Shown piece by piece: positions 23,004 to 32,393 of a DNA stretch of 64,000 nucleotides (positions within the stretch are counted from its first letter, which is position 1; every line of letters starts with the position of its first letter). Where the stretch lies: positions 310,001 to 374,000 of the forward strand of contig NZ_JAVKCA010000007.1 of NCBI RefSeq assembly GCF_040222955.1, read 5' to 3'. Both the position numbers and the translations under genes were made by a program. The stretch comes from Marinoscillum sp040222955. GTDB taxonomy: Bacteria; Bacteroidota; Bacteroidia; Cytophagales; Cyclobacteriaceae. The notes beneath the pieces are model-generated. The model was not told the origin of the DNA. It saw only the letters and a list, made by a program, of their open reading frames with translations, and ran no database searches.

Positions 23004-25730
23004 CTATATATCCTCGAAATCCTCCCTGGTAGTACCCGCACTGAAGTGTCGAATGTTATAGGTAAAAGTGAGCATGAAGTAGCGCTCCAGCACTGTGGAC
23101 TGCTGATCTTCTATGTACAGCTCGGTAATATTTCTACGGGCGTTGTTGTTTTGCTGCAGCAGGTCATATACGTTCACACTGATCTCAGCCAGGTCATTTT
23201 TTAAGAACTTGCGCCCGGCACTCATGTTGAGCAGCATAGAGCTGTTGTCATAGCCCTCAGAGAGTCCGGTATTCAGCTGATGCCGCAGATCTGCCCGGTA
23301 GACAAACCCACCCAGAAAAACCCAGCGGTATTTTAAATGCGTGGTTTGATTGTAGAAGTTATTGTTAAGGGAAGGGCGCAGGGAGTTCTCCGCCACATGA
23401 TAGCTGGACCTGGTGGAAATGTTGAAATCCAGGTTCTCGCTGATATTGGTATTGAGCGACACCCCAAGCCGGTAGTTCTGGGCATTCGAAAAGTTCAATA
23501 CTTCGTTCACCATCCCGGGCTTTCGGGTGAAGTTCACTCCGCCATTAAACCTGATATTGGACTTGAGTACCTCCAGAGGATTTCCATAGCTCATATAATA
23601 CCTAAACTGATAATAGCCATCCACATTGGCAGGTCTTGTAAACTGTGATCCTGGCTCCAGTATGACGCCCTCAGCCACCTCCTGAGGCTCCTCAGCTATG
23701 AAGGTAGAGTTGGTGATCAGGTTTTGTGCGAAGGATGATTCCACAGAAGCATATAGGGATTTGCCATTTTCCGGATCGCTCGACCAAAACCGGGCCCTGG
23801 CCCTGTGATTGTAGGTCTGGTTGAGGTCCGGGTTTCCGGCACTGAGTTGCAGCGCATTGGAATTGTCGATCACGTCCTGCAGGTCGCCTATGGAAGGCTC
23901 TCTGGTAGAAGTGCGATAACTCAGCTCTATGCGTTTGTCTTCCGATGGCCTGTAGTCCAGTCGTGCGGATGGCAGCACACTGCTAAATCCTTTTTTCAGA
24001 TCCGTCTCACTGGGAAATACCTGATCGTTATACATGTTGGATCGCTGAAACTCCGTTTCCACCTGTAATTTTAAGCCTTCAACCTTCCACTGATACCCCA
24101 GTTCAAACTTCTGCCGCAGGTATTCACTCTTGAAGGTGTTGCTCAGTGCGGTATCGAGGGCATTGTACTCACCGGACGCATTGGCATCATAGGTCAGCTT
24201 ATCCGAGTCGTCAATGCGGTCTCCAATTTCATACTCCAGCTCCATCATGCTGTGCTGGCCCAGTGGCTCGGTATAGGAGGTTTGCACCTCCCATGAAATG
24301 CCCGTGCGGGAGCGGGTTGTCCGCTGGTCAAGTATGCCCAGGCTGTCACTTTCATTGAAAAACTGGTTTTCGGCGTACCGCCTGGACCGGTCCTCATTGG
24401 TGTGCCACCCGGTGTGTAACCGGGAGGTGAAACTACGCCCTTCTTTGCCAAACTTCCGACTATAGTAGAGGTTATTGTCATAATCATAGTCCTGATAGCT
24501 GGCCGTGGCGGTATTGTCTGTCGCATTGATCGGGCCGGAACCGGAGGTCGTTTGGCCTAAAAAGTTATTGATGCTCTGTTCATTTCTAAAAGAAAGATTC
24601 GGGCGCATCAGCAACACGTTCTTGTCATTGATGGTATACTCCAGTTTTAAACCAAGTCGGTGGGCTGTATTCAGCCGGTTGGTATAGCGATCTTCAGCGT
24701 AAATCTGGCCGGAATCTGATGCCAGGGCATAATCCCTGAGCCTGCGCTGCGTTTGTTCATTTTCCTCTCTGGAAAATTGATAATTCCCGTTTAGCTCAAA
24801 TTTTGAAGTCAGGTTATCGCTAAAGTTAATGCCCAGGTTATTGGTTTTGATCAGCCCATTGGCATTGATGTTATCACCCATGCTGCTGGGATCTGCGGAG
24901 TAGTTGGTCGTATTGATGTTGTTACTCAGTCCGGTGACGGTGATCCTCCGGTCATTGTTGAAAAAGTTCACACTGGCTCCGCCCTGGTAGGTGTTTCCGG
25001 TCCCCACTCCTATGGTGGATTTACCAAACTGCCCTACCCGCCGACTGGGCTTGGTAATGATGTTGATCGTCTTTTGCTGGGCACCATCATCAAAACCACT
25101 CAGCGCAGCTTTGTCGCTCTTCTTATCGAAAATCTGAATACTGGCCACTACCTCCGCAGGAAGGTTCTGAAGGGCCGCATTAACGTCCCCACCGAAAAAA
25201 GGCTTGCCATCTACCAGGATCACCTGAATATCCTCGCCATTGGCCTGCAGCTTACCATCCACGGTGCTGATGCCCGGCAATTTCTCTATCAGCTCCTGAC
25301 TGGACGCATCAGGAGCCGTTTTGTAGGCCTTGGCGCTAAACTGTGTGGTATCACCCTTCTGCATAGACGCCACGGGTTTGCCCACGATCTCCACGGCCTC
25401 CAGCACCTTGGTGTCCTCCACCAGAGAGAGCATGCCCATGTCAAGGTTCTTACTCAGGTCTATTTTTTGATACAGGGTCTGATAGCCAATAAAGTCAGCC
25501 TTGACGAGATACGTGCCCGAACCAAGTCCGCTGATTTTGAAGTGACCCTCATAATCAGTGATGCTCCCCTTGATGATGGCTGAATCGCCCGGATTCTGAA
25601 CCACCACTGTGGCACCCGGGAAAGTGGATTGATCTTCGTGGCTTTGAATATGACCACTGAGGGTAAATTCCTGCGCGAGGAGGAGTGGGAAAATAAAGCA
25701 ATTGACCACAATGAAAATGAGGTATTTCAT
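23004..25730 (-). CDS. Outer-membrane beta-barrel protein with carboxypeptidase-like N domain
   Basis: A 908-residue outer-membrane protein. Start MKYLIFIVVNCFIFPLLLAQ is a signal peptide. Residues ~20-100 are a CarboxypepD_reg domain (FTLSGHIQSHEDQSTFPGATVVVQNPG ... YEGHFKISGLGSGTYLVKADFIGYQ). A TonB-plug-like part follows (ELIEKLPGISTV, IQVILVDGKPFFGGD, LPAEVVASIQIFDKKSD), and then a ~650-residue barrel of the OMP_b-brl_3 type ending in alternating strands (VLERYFMLTFTYNIRHF). No TonB box or SusD partner is adjacent, so the cargo is unknown; this type differs from SusC-like receptors. The 271 bases upstream contain no gene. Confidence 0.85.
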   Translation of the reverse strand: MKYLIFIVVNCFIFPLLLAQEFTLSGHIQSHEDQSTFPGATVVVQNPGDSAIIKGSITDYEGHFKISGLGSGTYLVKADFIGYQTLYQKIDLSKNLDMGMLSLVEDTKVLEAVEIVGKPVASMQKGDTTQFSAKAYKTAPDASSQELIEKLPGISTVDGKLQANGEDIQVILVDGKPFFGGDVNAALQNLPAEVVASIQIFDKKSDKAALSGFDDGAQQKTINIITKPSRRVGQFGKSTIGVGTGNTYQGGASVNFFNNDRRITVTGLSNNINTTNYSADPSSMGDNINANGLIKTNNLGINFSDNLTSKFELNGNYQFSREENEQTQRRLRDYALASDSGQIYAEDRYTNRLNTAHRLGLKLEYTINDKNVLLMRPNLSFRNEQSINNFLGQTTSGSGPINATDNTATASYQDYDYDNNLYYSRKFGKEGRSFTSRLHTGWHTNEDRSRRYAENQFFNESDSLGILDQRTTRSRTGISWEVQTSYTEPLGQHSMMELEYEIGDRIDDSDKLTYDANASGEYNALDTALSNTFKSEYLRQKFELGYQWKVEGLKLQVETEFQRSNMYNDQVFPSETDLKKGFSSVLPSARLDYRPSEDKRIELSYRTSTREPSIGDLQDVIDNSNALQLSAGNPDLNQTYNHRARARFWSSDPENGKSLYASVESSFAQNLITNSTFIAEEPQEVAEGVILEPGSQFTRPANVDGYYQFRYYMSYGNPLEVLKSNIRFNGGVNFTRKPGMVNEVLNFSNAQNYRLGVSLNTNISENLDFNISTRSSYHVAENSLRPSLNNNFYNQTTHLKYRWVFLGGFVYRADLRHQLNTGLSEGYDNSSMLLNMSAGRKFLKNDLAEISVNVYDLLQQNNNARRNITELYIEDQQSTVLERYFMLTFTYNIRHFSAGTTREDFEDI

Positions 25731-26043
25731 GGATTCCTTTTCATTTTTATGTGCTGACAAATCTGTCGGCATCAGTAATACATCAAAATTGGGGTGGGGT
25801 GATTAAGGGCAACGGTCATCAGAGCAGGCCCTGATACAAAAAACACTGAAACAAGTCATGTTATTGTGTTTTCAACACAAAATTAAGGGAACAATCTGAA
25901 GAAAACCTGAAGACGTGTGGCGAATACAATTATCACCCCTCTAAAATTCCCTGCTTCGACTGACATTGCGTGTGTGGTGGAGGTTCACTATTTTTATCCC
26001 ATGGTCAGAGTACACATGCTCTTCAGACTTACACACCGCCAAA

Positions 26044-27324
26044 ATGAGAATATCACAGTTAGTCACTGCCCTCCTGCTCCTATCTTGTACCAATAACAAC
26101 CCAACGAACTCCTGGACGGTAACCCGACAGCCTGCTGAATATGAAGAACTGGATGCCATCTGGCTGATATGGCCGCCTACGGAGCATAAGAATGGCGAAT
26201 CGGTTCAAAAGGTCACTATCTCAGTGATAGAGGCACTCATCGATGACCTGAACATTATCGTCACCTGCGGGGATAAAGACCTCTGTGATGAAGCCAGGAA
26301 GATCCTGAATTCACGGTTTAAGGAAAGTCAAAACCTAACCATTCGGGAAGTCCCTTCGGTGGAGATATGGGCCAGGGATACAGGTCCCACATTTGTGGAA
26401 ACAAGTGATGGAAAGCACGCCATTGCCGATTTTAATTTCAACGCCTGGGGATATACCGACACCCTGGATGTGGACACTAAAACCGAGGAGTTATATGACA
26501 CCCGTGTGGCGGATCTCCTGCAGATACCTGTCATTTCGAGTTCCATGATCAGTGAAGGTGGCAATCGTGAGGTGAACGGACGGGGTACTCTCATGGTAGC
26601 AGAGCGTGTGGAGCAAGGCCGAAACCCCCACCTGTCCAGGTCGCAAATGGAAGCAGAGTACAAACGGCTTTTGGGTGTGCAAAAAGTCATTTGGCTCAAA
26701 CGAGGACTACAGGAAGATGATCATACTTTTTTGGGGCCATTGAATACCGCAGAAGGAACGAAAGCCTATACCGTAGTGACTACCAATGGGCACATTGATG
26801 AGTTTGCCCGGTTTGTCAATGATTCTACCATACTATTGGCCCAGGTGGATAGCTCAGCATTCGATGACCCCATGGCCCTGGAAAACCACCAGAGACTGGA
26901 AGAAAATTATCAAATCCTTTTGGAGGAAACGGATCAAAATGGAAACCCGTTCAACATCATCAGGATGCCTCTCCCCGAAACGGTCTTTGACAAAATGGCC
27001 CCCGGGGATTACGTGTATGATTACATTAAAACACTCGATTACCAGGACGGAACCAGCTTCCCGGATGGTGATACCATTACAGTTGTTGCGGCGGCCAGCT
27101 ACCTGAATTTTCTGATCACCAACACCGTAGTGATCGGACAAAAGTACTGGCGTGAGGGTATGTCCGATGAAACCAACCTGAAAGACGAACGAGCAAAACG
27201 AGTGCTGGAATCGATTTTTCCAGACCGTAAGATCATCATGTTGGATGCCCGAGCTGTCAACCTGGGTGGTGGAGGAATTCACTGCTTCTCCATGCAACAG
27301 CCGAAACTGAAACCAAAAGGATAA
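26044..27324 (+). CDS. Agmatine/peptidylarginine deiminase family lipoprotein
   Basis: A 426-residue enzyme of the amidinotransferase fold. It starts MRISQLVTALLLLSC, a lipoprotein signal with Cys15, so it is anchored in an outer or inner membrane leaflet facing the periplasm or outside. The family motifs are IWARDTGPTF (Asp of the active site), GGNREVNGRGTLMVAE, GHIDEFARFV (catalytic His) and the C-terminal NLGGGGIHCFSMQQP (nucleophilic Cys). This matches agmatine deiminase and PPAD-type peptidylarginine deiminases, which turn agmatine or C-terminal peptidyl-arginine into N-carbamoylputrescine or citrulline plus ammonia. Extracytoplasmic location favours a peptidyl or extracellular substrate. 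An in-frame ATG at 25966 is upstream but lacks signal features. Confidence 0.85.
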   Translation: MRISQLVTALLLLSCTNNNPTNSWTVTRQPAEYEELDAIWLIWPPTEHKNGESVQKVTISVIEALIDDLNIIVTCGDKDLCDEARKILNSRFKESQNLTIREVPSVEIWARDTGPTFVETSDGKHAIADFNFNAWGYTDTLDVDTKTEELYDTRVADLLQIPVISSSMISEGGNREVNGRGTLMVAERVEQGRNPHLSRSQMEAEYKRLLGVQKVIWLKRGLQEDDHTFLGPLNTAEGTKAYTVVTTNGHIDEFARFVNDSTILLAQVDSSAFDDPMALENHQRLEENYQILLEETDQNGNPFNIIRMPLPETVFDKMAPGDYVYDYIKTLDYQDGTSFPDGDTITVVAAASYLNFLITNTVVIGQKYWREGMSDETNLKDERAKRVLESIFPDRKIIMLDARAVNLGGGGIHCFSMQQPKLKPKG

Positions 27325-27331
27325 ACCAAAA

Positions 27332-27964
27332 ATGGACTGCAAAAAATATAGGATACCTTCTGCGCTGCCCCTTGCAATATTGTTAGTATCCGGAATGTGC
27401 GGTTGCGTATCCGTGAATCAGCAGTTGCAAGACAGTCAGACGGAGAAGCTCAACCACCATGAACTCAATGATTTAGTCACCGGTAAGGATGAGTTCAATG
27501 AAACGTTAAACCCAGAGGTGGATCAGCGGGATTTTCCATATTTAGGCACTGAAGCTTTTGAATCCATGATGGGTAGAAGTTTTCAATCGCCATACACCAT
27601 CCCCGGTCTGGGAACCCTCCAGGCTGGCCGCTATCTGGAACCAGAAATCAGGAATAACTTTTACCCATACGATGACGAACCTTTCGAGATTCTCCAGGAC
27701 AACCTGCTGTTTACCATCAACTATGGAGGTGGAGGCGCAGATACTCGCCTTGTGGACTTTCAGCTAATATGGAATGGGGAATACTACCTGACCGACAACA
27801 TTCCCACGGTCGATTTAGTCTTTTCATTCAAAGACCTGAACCATGAGAAGGCCAATGTGTACAGGTATTTGCGCTTCGACCTGGCGCCCCTCAAACTACC
27901 CAACGAACAATTGCTCTATATTCACTTTTTAGGCTCAGATGAGCTCATTCCCTATCGGTATTGA
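27332..27964 (+). CDS. Lipoprotein of unknown function
   Basis: A 210-residue protein. A basic start (MDCKKYRIPSALPLAILLVSGMCGC) reads as a signal peptide with a lipobox at Cys25. The mature part has no recognised domain; it is rich in Asp, Asn and Tyr with patterns such as YGGGGADTRLVDFQLIWNGEYYL and LRFDLAPLKLP. It starts 7 bases after the deiminase stop, so the two should share an mRNA and perhaps a cellular location. Confidence 0.65.
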   Translation: MDCKKYRIPSALPLAILLVSGMCGCVSVNQQLQDSQTEKLNHHELNDLVTGKDEFNETLNPEVDQRDFPYLGTEAFESMMGRSFQSPYTIPGLGTLQAGRYLEPEIRNNFYPYDDEPFEILQDNLLFTINYGGGGADTRLVDFQLIWNGEYYLTDNIPTVDLVFSFKDLNHEKANVYRYLRFDLAPLKLPNEQLLYIHFLGSDELIPYRY

Positions 27965-27990
27965 ATCCTTATGAAAGCACCTCTCTTCCC

Positions 27991-28563
27991 ATGTCCACGC
28001 ACCCAATCATAGGCATATTTAATGCCATCGCTCCGCTCAATACGGAGATTCAATCACGCCTGGAGCAAATGATTGTCCACCAAACGTTCCCAAAAAATAC
28101 TGCCCTGCTGGAGATTGGAAAAAAGGCTCAATCCATGTTCTTCATCCATAAAGGGCTGGCCCGGGCTTACTACTTCCATGATGGCAAAGACGTGACCGAC
28201 TACTTCGCCACGGATGGGCAGTTCATTGGGGCGGTGCCCAGCCTTTTTACCGGCGAGCCGAGCAAAAAAGGGATTCACCTCATCGAAGAGTCGGACATCT
28301 ATCACTTCACGGCGGTTGATTTTGAAAAGCTCTGTGCCGAATACCACGTGATTGAGCACATCGCCCGACGAATTACCAACTTTGCGATGATCCAGGAGCA
28401 GGAACGCATAGAAAGCCTGCGTTTTTACACCATGAAGGAGCGTTATGAACTCATGGAAAAAAAGTACCCTGGCATTATGAACCGATGCCCACTTCATTAC
28501 ATTGCCTCCTACCTTGGCACCACACAAGTGAGCATCAGCAGGATTCGTGCAGGCATCCAGTAG
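27991..28563 (+). CDS. Crp/Fnr family transcriptional regulator
   Basis: A 190-residue regulator. The cyclic-nucleotide-binding-like beta-roll occupies residues ~10-110 (FPKNTALLEIGKKAQSMFFIHKGLARAYYF, DVTDYFATDGQFIGAVPSLFTGEPS), the long dimer helix follows, and the C-terminal helix-turn-helix is at ~165-185 (LHYIASYLGTTQVSISRIR). The FxPGE...R.A cAMP pocket is not conserved, as in many Bacteroidota members, so it may sense something else or act without ligand. A TTG at 27961 overlapping the lipoprotein stop is possible, but the ATG at 27991 gives the usual N terminus. Confidence 0.85.
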   Translation: MSTHPIIGIFNAIAPLNTEIQSRLEQMIVHQTFPKNTALLEIGKKAQSMFFIHKGLARAYYFHDGKDVTDYFATDGQFIGAVPSLFTGEPSKKGIHLIEESDIYHFTAVDFEKLCAEYHVIEHIARRITNFAMIQEQERIESLRFYTMKERYELMEKKYPGIMNRCPLHYIASYLGTTQVSISRIRAGIQ

Positions 28564-28616
28564 TTTTTTAACATATGTAAAGAGGTCTTCATTTTGGGCT
28601 GCTCAACTTTGTCACT

Positions 28617-29759
28617 ATGAAACACCTCACCATCACCATCATTGGAGGCGGGATCGCCGGGCTGTGTACGGCCCTTGCCTTACAAAACCGCGGCATTCGA
28701 GCCGAAGTATTTGAAGCCAGTCCGAAACTGGAACCTGTGGGTGCCGGACTGGGGCTGGGTGCCAACGCCATGCTGGCTTTTAAAGAACTTGGTATTTATG
28801 ATGATGTGGTCCGCATCGGCCGGAGCCTGCCATCATTTACCCTCTATGACCACCTTGGAAAACGCATTTCTCATACGTCTTTTGATCCCCATGATACCAT
28901 CGGGAGCTTTACCATTCACCGCGCCAGCCTACATGAGCTGCTGCTCTCCCGGCTAGACCCTGCACAGATACACCTGGGAAAAAGAGTGGTGAAATACAAT
29001 CCCGGAGACTTCTCCGTTGGCCTTACTTTCGACGATGGCAGCACGCACCTCACCAACTACCTGATCGTGGCAGATGGCATTCACTCCACCGTGAGACAAG
29101 CACTGCTACCAGCCTCCCTGCCACGCTACTCAGGCTACACCTGCTGGCGGGCAGTTATCGACAATCGCACCCTGGGTGTAGAACACAGTTCGGAAACCTG
29201 GGGCCCAAAAGGGCGCATCGGACTGGTACCTCTGCCAGATGATCAACTGTATTGGTTCATCTGCATTAATGCACGGCAAGGAGCCCTGAAACACTATGGG
29301 GTGAAGGAACTGTTTGACCAGTTGGGCCACTATCACGCACCCATTCCCGAGGTTTTGGCGGCTACAGAAGACCGGCATTTGATCCATAACGACATCATAG
29401 ATCTTAAACCCCTGGACCAATTTGCCTTCGGGCGAACCGTCCTCATCGGGGATGCTGCTCATGCCACCACTCCCAACATGGGCCAGGGAGCATGCCAGGC
29501 CATAGAAGATGCAGTGGTGCTGGGCCAATGTGTGGAAAAGCTCACAGATACAGAAGAAGCCTTCCGGCTATTTGAACAGCGTCGGCTGAGCCGTACCCGA
29601 TGGATCGTGGATACCAGCTGGCGACTAGGCAAAGCTGCTCAGTTGGAAAACGGGCTGCTGATTGGGTTGCGAAATGCTGCCCTCAGGTGCCTGCCCCCCT
29701 CTGTGAATAAACGCCAGTTGGAAAAACTAAAAGTCGTGGATTTTATGGATCAACACTGA
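28617..29759 (+). CDS. FAD-dependent monooxygenase, salicylate-hydroxylase-like
   Basis: A 380-residue flavoprotein of the group A aromatic hydroxylase fold. The FAD-binding Rossmann motif is at residues 8-35 (IIGGGIAGLCTALALQNRGI ... VFEA). DGxHSxVR is present as ADGIHSTVRQAL near residue 145, and the GD motif as LIGDAAHATTPNMGQGACQAIEDAVVLG near residue 277. It should use NAD(P)H and O2 to hydroxylate an aromatic or other unsaturated substrate; no partner gene gives the substrate away. The sequence GAGLGLGANA fits the loop that binds the isoalloxazine ring. It is preceded 53 bases upstream by the Crp-like gene, which might regulate it. Confidence 0.85.
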   Translation: MKHLTITIIGGGIAGLCTALALQNRGIRAEVFEASPKLEPVGAGLGLGANAMLAFKELGIYDDVVRIGRSLPSFTLYDHLGKRISHTSFDPHDTIGSFTIHRASLHELLLSRLDPAQIHLGKRVVKYNPGDFSVGLTFDDGSTHLTNYLIVADGIHSTVRQALLPASLPRYSGYTCWRAVIDNRTLGVEHSSETWGPKGRIGLVPLPDDQLYWFICINARQGALKHYGVKELFDQLGHYHAPIPEVLAATEDRHLIHNDIIDLKPLDQFAFGRTVLIGDAAHATTPNMGQGACQAIEDAVVLGQCVEKLTDTEEAFRLFEQRRLSRTRWIVDTSWRLGKAAQLENGLLIGLRNAALRCLPPSVNKRQLEKLKVVDFMDQH

Positions 29760-29834
29760 CCATGAGGGAGCCTGACTCATAGGATGGATGATCGGCCTGC
29801 TCATCCTTCCACACGGCGGTCTACGACCACCTGC

Positions 29835-29901
29835 TGCTTTGTCACCCTGAGCTCCGATTGCTTTGTCACCCTGAGCTCCGTCGAAGGGTAAGACAAAGCA
29901 G
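29835..29901. repeat. REP-like palindromic repeat with an internal duplication
   Basis: TGCTTTGTCACCCTGAGCTC (followed by CG) occurs twice in tandem (29835 and 29859). The second copy folds with the following AGGGT-AA-GACAAAGCA, giving stem TGCTTTGTC/GACAAAGCA and inner stem ACCCT/AGGGT. CACCCTGAGCTxxxTCGAAGGG is a widely dispersed repeat motif. The remaining bases of the 29760-30047 gap hold no gene. Confidence 0.75.
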
Positions 29902-29984
29902 CAACCGAGTTCAAATGTGAAAAATACCCAATGATACCTACTCGTTATTCTGCCATGGGACGAATACTATTGGTGGGTAACATG

Positions 29985-29992
29985 TAAATTTG
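29985..29992 (+). promoter_or_regulatory. Bacteroidota -7 promoter element upstream of the YoaK gene
   Basis: TAAATTTG matches TAnnTTTG exactly, 55 bases before the start codon. A convincing -33 element was not identified. Confidence 0.5.
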
Positions 29993-30047
29993 CCACACAC
30001 ATCCGAATGTGTCCAATTTTTGAAAAATAAAGCCATGTGGGAGCAAA

Positions 30048-30812
30048 ATGTTTAGGCATCAGGGGAAGAGCAGAACCTTAAAACAAAATCTGCGAATTGC
30101 TTCTGTATTGTCTTTTGTGGCGGGGATCGTAAATGTGACAGGGTTTCTGTCCTTCAACCAATTGACCACTAATGTCACCGGACATTTTGCACTGTTTATC
30201 AATGATGTTGCCCATTTTGACTTCTGGCGTGGGACCATCTATTTCCTCTATATTTTTGTCTTTCTTATCGGCTCTTTCATATCCAGTTTTCTGATCGAAC
30301 AATTCAACAGAAGCAAAAAGTTAAACGTCTTTGTATTACCCACCATTATTGAATGTCTGATCCTGGTTTTAATTCCCGTCTTCAGCCACCTTTCAGAAAT
30401 AAAATATCCTGATTTGGTGATTTGTGCGCTGCTCTTCGCCATGGGGGTTCAGAACTCCTTTGTCACTAAGATCTCCAGTGCTGTGGTGAGAACCACTCAC
30501 CTGACCGGACTCTTTACGGATTTGGGAATTGAGCTGTCGCAGCTATTTTTCCCTAAGTCTTACCCCAATAGGGGAAAAATCAAATCCACCATGAAACTGC
30601 GGGTTTACATCATCTCGTTTTTCTTTCTTGGCGGCCTGATTGGCGGCTATTTGTATTCAAGGATGGAGCTGGGCCTGGATACGCTCATTTTCGGAGCGGT
30701 GATTCTGGTCTTCAGCCTCTTTTATGACGGCTTGAAATACAAGGTCATCAGAAACAGAAGGAAATACCAACAAAGAAAAACTGCACAACTGAGCAGTGAG
30801 GCAGTGCACTAG
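30048..30812 (+). CDS. YoaK/DUF1275 family membrane protein
   Basis: A 254-residue polytopic inner-membrane protein with about six hydrophobic helices. Family pattern: LSFVAGIVNVTGFLSF ... TTNVTGHFALF near the N terminus, ALLFAMGVQNSFVTKISSAVVRTTHLTGLFTDLGIEL in the middle, and a C-terminal Arg/Lys-rich tail (YKVIRNRRKYQQRK). The conserved NTGH-like and RTTHLTG motifs define DUF1275, a family found in many bacteria and without firm function. The gene has its own promoter and no operon partner. Confidence 0.85.
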   Translation: MFRHQGKSRTLKQNLRIASVLSFVAGIVNVTGFLSFNQLTTNVTGHFALFINDVAHFDFWRGTIYFLYIFVFLIGSFISSFLIEQFNRSKKLNVFVLPTIIECLILVLIPVFSHLSEIKYPDLVICALLFAMGVQNSFVTKISSAVVRTTHLTGLFTDLGIELSQLFFPKSYPNRGKIKSTMKLRVYIISFFFLGGLIGGYLYSRMELGLDTLIFGAVILVFSLFYDGLKYKVIRNRRKYQQRKTAQLSSEAVH

Positions 30813-30936
30813 AAGACAGCCCACTTCCCTTAAAAATAATACTTGACTTGGGATGGGTATTTTCTAACGCCTGGCGGATATTTGGCTCGAACTTGAGATG
30901 CAGGATTTTCTAAATATTTAAATACTTACCAACCCT

Positions 30937-31239
30937 ATGATCTTTATCACCCAACTTATCTATGTCATCGAAGGTCAGGAGGCGGTTTTCGATCAGTTTG
31001 AAAGCATCGCCATCCCCACCATCCTCCAATACAATGGTCGGCTTCTCCTCAGGGTGAGACCTGATGACCAGGCCATCATAGAGCAGCACATTGACAAGCC
31101 ATATGAGATCCACCTCGTGGAGTTCGATTCAGAGCAGGATTTCAAAAACTTCATGCAGGATGAAGAACGAAAGAAGTTTCTCCACCTCAAGGAGCAATCC
31201 ATCAAAGCCACAATACTGGTGCAGGGCATCAGGCTGTGA
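30937..31239 (+). CDS. DUF1330-like ferredoxin-fold small protein
   Basis: A 100-residue cytoplasmic protein. The pattern ITQLIYVIEGQEAVFDQFESIAIPTILQYNGRLLLRVRP then EIHLVEFDSEQDFKNFMQDEERKKFL matches the alpha/beta ferredoxin-like small dimeric domains (DUF1330/Dabb type). These act as small enzyme-like or binding proteins of uncertain substrate. It ends 6 bases before the convergent VOC gene. Confidence 0.6.
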   Translation: MIFITQLIYVIEGQEAVFDQFESIAIPTILQYNGRLLLRVRPDDQAIIEQHIDKPYEIHLVEFDSEQDFKNFMQDEERKKFLHLKEQSIKATILVQGIRL

Positions 31240-31245
31240 GATGCC

Positions 31246-31623
31246 TCACATCCCTGCCGGGGGCTGGTGAAAGGCCACCCTGTTACCCTCCGTATCTTCA
31301 AAGTGTGCCACAAACCCATACTCCCCTATGCTCGTCTTAGCATTGAGCACTTTTCCACCAGCCGGCTCTATTTTAGGCAGCACGTCATCAATCTCGGCTA
31401 CTCCAAAATAGACCAGCGAGCCCTCATAAGAGGGCACGTAAGATTCGGCTTTGATGAGGGTACCACCCGATCCGGGTTGAGAGGGCCGGGATGGAAACCA
31501 GGCCATAACAAAATTACCAAAGTCCCTGAGGTCCAGTTTTTGGTCAAGGATGGTTTCATAAAACTTTTGGGCCCGGGCCATATCTGTGACAGGGATTTCG
31601 AACCAGTGGACAGGATTGTTCAT
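31246..31623 (-). CDS. VOC family protein (glyoxalase-like)
   Basis: A 125-residue protein with the vicinal-oxygen-chelate pattern: HWFEIPVTDMARAQKFYETIL at the start, YFGVAEIDDVLPKIEPAGGKVLNAKTSIGEYGFVAHFEDTEGNRVAFHQ in the second half. The His4 and Glu110-type metal ligands of the fold seem present. Typical chemistry is metal-assisted isomerisation or cleavage, or binding without catalysis. The closest pattern is the short single-domain group often annotated as bleomycin resistance/glyoxalase-like; substrate unknown. Confidence 0.85.
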   Translation of the reverse strand: MNNPVHWFEIPVTDMARAQKFYETILDQKLDLRDFGNFVMAWFPSRPSQPGSGGTLIKAESYVPSYEGSLVYFGVAEIDDVLPKIEPAGGKVLNAKTSIGEYGFVAHFEDTEGNRVAFHQPPAGM

Positions 31624-31758
31624 AGTCGTGGATTTTACGTTAGATCAATTTACTCAAACGGTGTGAAAAAGCAGAAATCAATCGCAATTGACCAAAAGCC
31701 TTGATTTGGATCAATGTTTAGGAAGCTAATCCTTCCCAATTTTGTAAAAAAAACAAAT

Positions 31759-32331
31759 ATGAAGACCCTGTCAGAAGACCTCATCCAGGACCTAATAGAG
31801 CGTACCAGACAAACACTCAATGCCACAGAAATCCTGAAGCAGGAGCCATTTAACCTGCTGAACTGGAAGCCGGCACCGGAGCGCTGGAGCGTGCTGGAGT
31901 GCATCGAGCACCTCAACCTTTACGGCGACTTTTACCTTCCTGAAATCGCCCGACGCATTCGCGAAAGCCAGAAACCCGCCGAGCCTTACTTTAAACCTGG
32001 CCTGCTGGGCGACTACTTCGCCAAGAGCATGCTCCCCAGGGAAAAGCTGAATAAGATGAAAACCTTCGCTGATAAAAACCCCAATGCGAGTGACCTGACC
32101 ATAGACAGCATGGATCGGTTCATCAGCCAGCAAAAAGAACTACTTGTGCTGCTGAATAAATCACGCAGTGTCAGCCTCAGCAAAACCAAAACCGCCATCA
32201 GCATTTCCAAACTGATCACACTCAGACTTGGAGATACGTTCCGGGTGGTGATCTATCACAACCAGAGACACCTGGTACAAGCCAATAAAGTACTGAACTT
32301 ACAGGCCCAGCCGGAAGTGGTCAAAGCCTGA
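31759..32331 (+). CDS. DinB family protein
   Basis: A 190-residue four-helix-bundle protein. The metal-site motif is ECIEHLNLYGDFY near residue 40, with the partner histidines in YHNQRHLVQANKVL near residue 175; this is the three-His pattern of DinB/YfiT domains. KPAPERWSVLECIEHL is characteristic. These metalloproteins include thiol-transferases and DNA-damage-induced proteins, most of unknown chemistry. The in-frame ATG at 31714 would add 15 residues; 31759 gives the usual N terminus. Confidence 0.8.
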   Translation: MKTLSEDLIQDLIERTRQTLNATEILKQEPFNLLNWKPAPERWSVLECIEHLNLYGDFYLPEIARRIRESQKPAEPYFKPGLLGDYFAKSMLPREKLNKMKTFADKNPNASDLTIDSMDRFISQQKELLVLLNKSRSVSLSKTKTAISISKLITLRLGDTFRVVIYHNQRHLVQANKVLNLQAQPEVVKA

Positions 32332-32340
32332 CCTGAAGCC

Positions 32341-32367
32341 AAAAAAGCGCATTTACATGCGCTTTTT
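32341..32367. terminator. Bidirectional intrinsic terminator
   Basis: The 11-base stem AAAAAGCGCAT / ATGCGCTTTTT has a 4-base loop. It lies between the convergent DinB and OsmC genes and can serve both strands. Confidence 0.85.
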
Positions 32368-32393
32368 GCCTTTTCCGTTTATCAACCCCCTGC

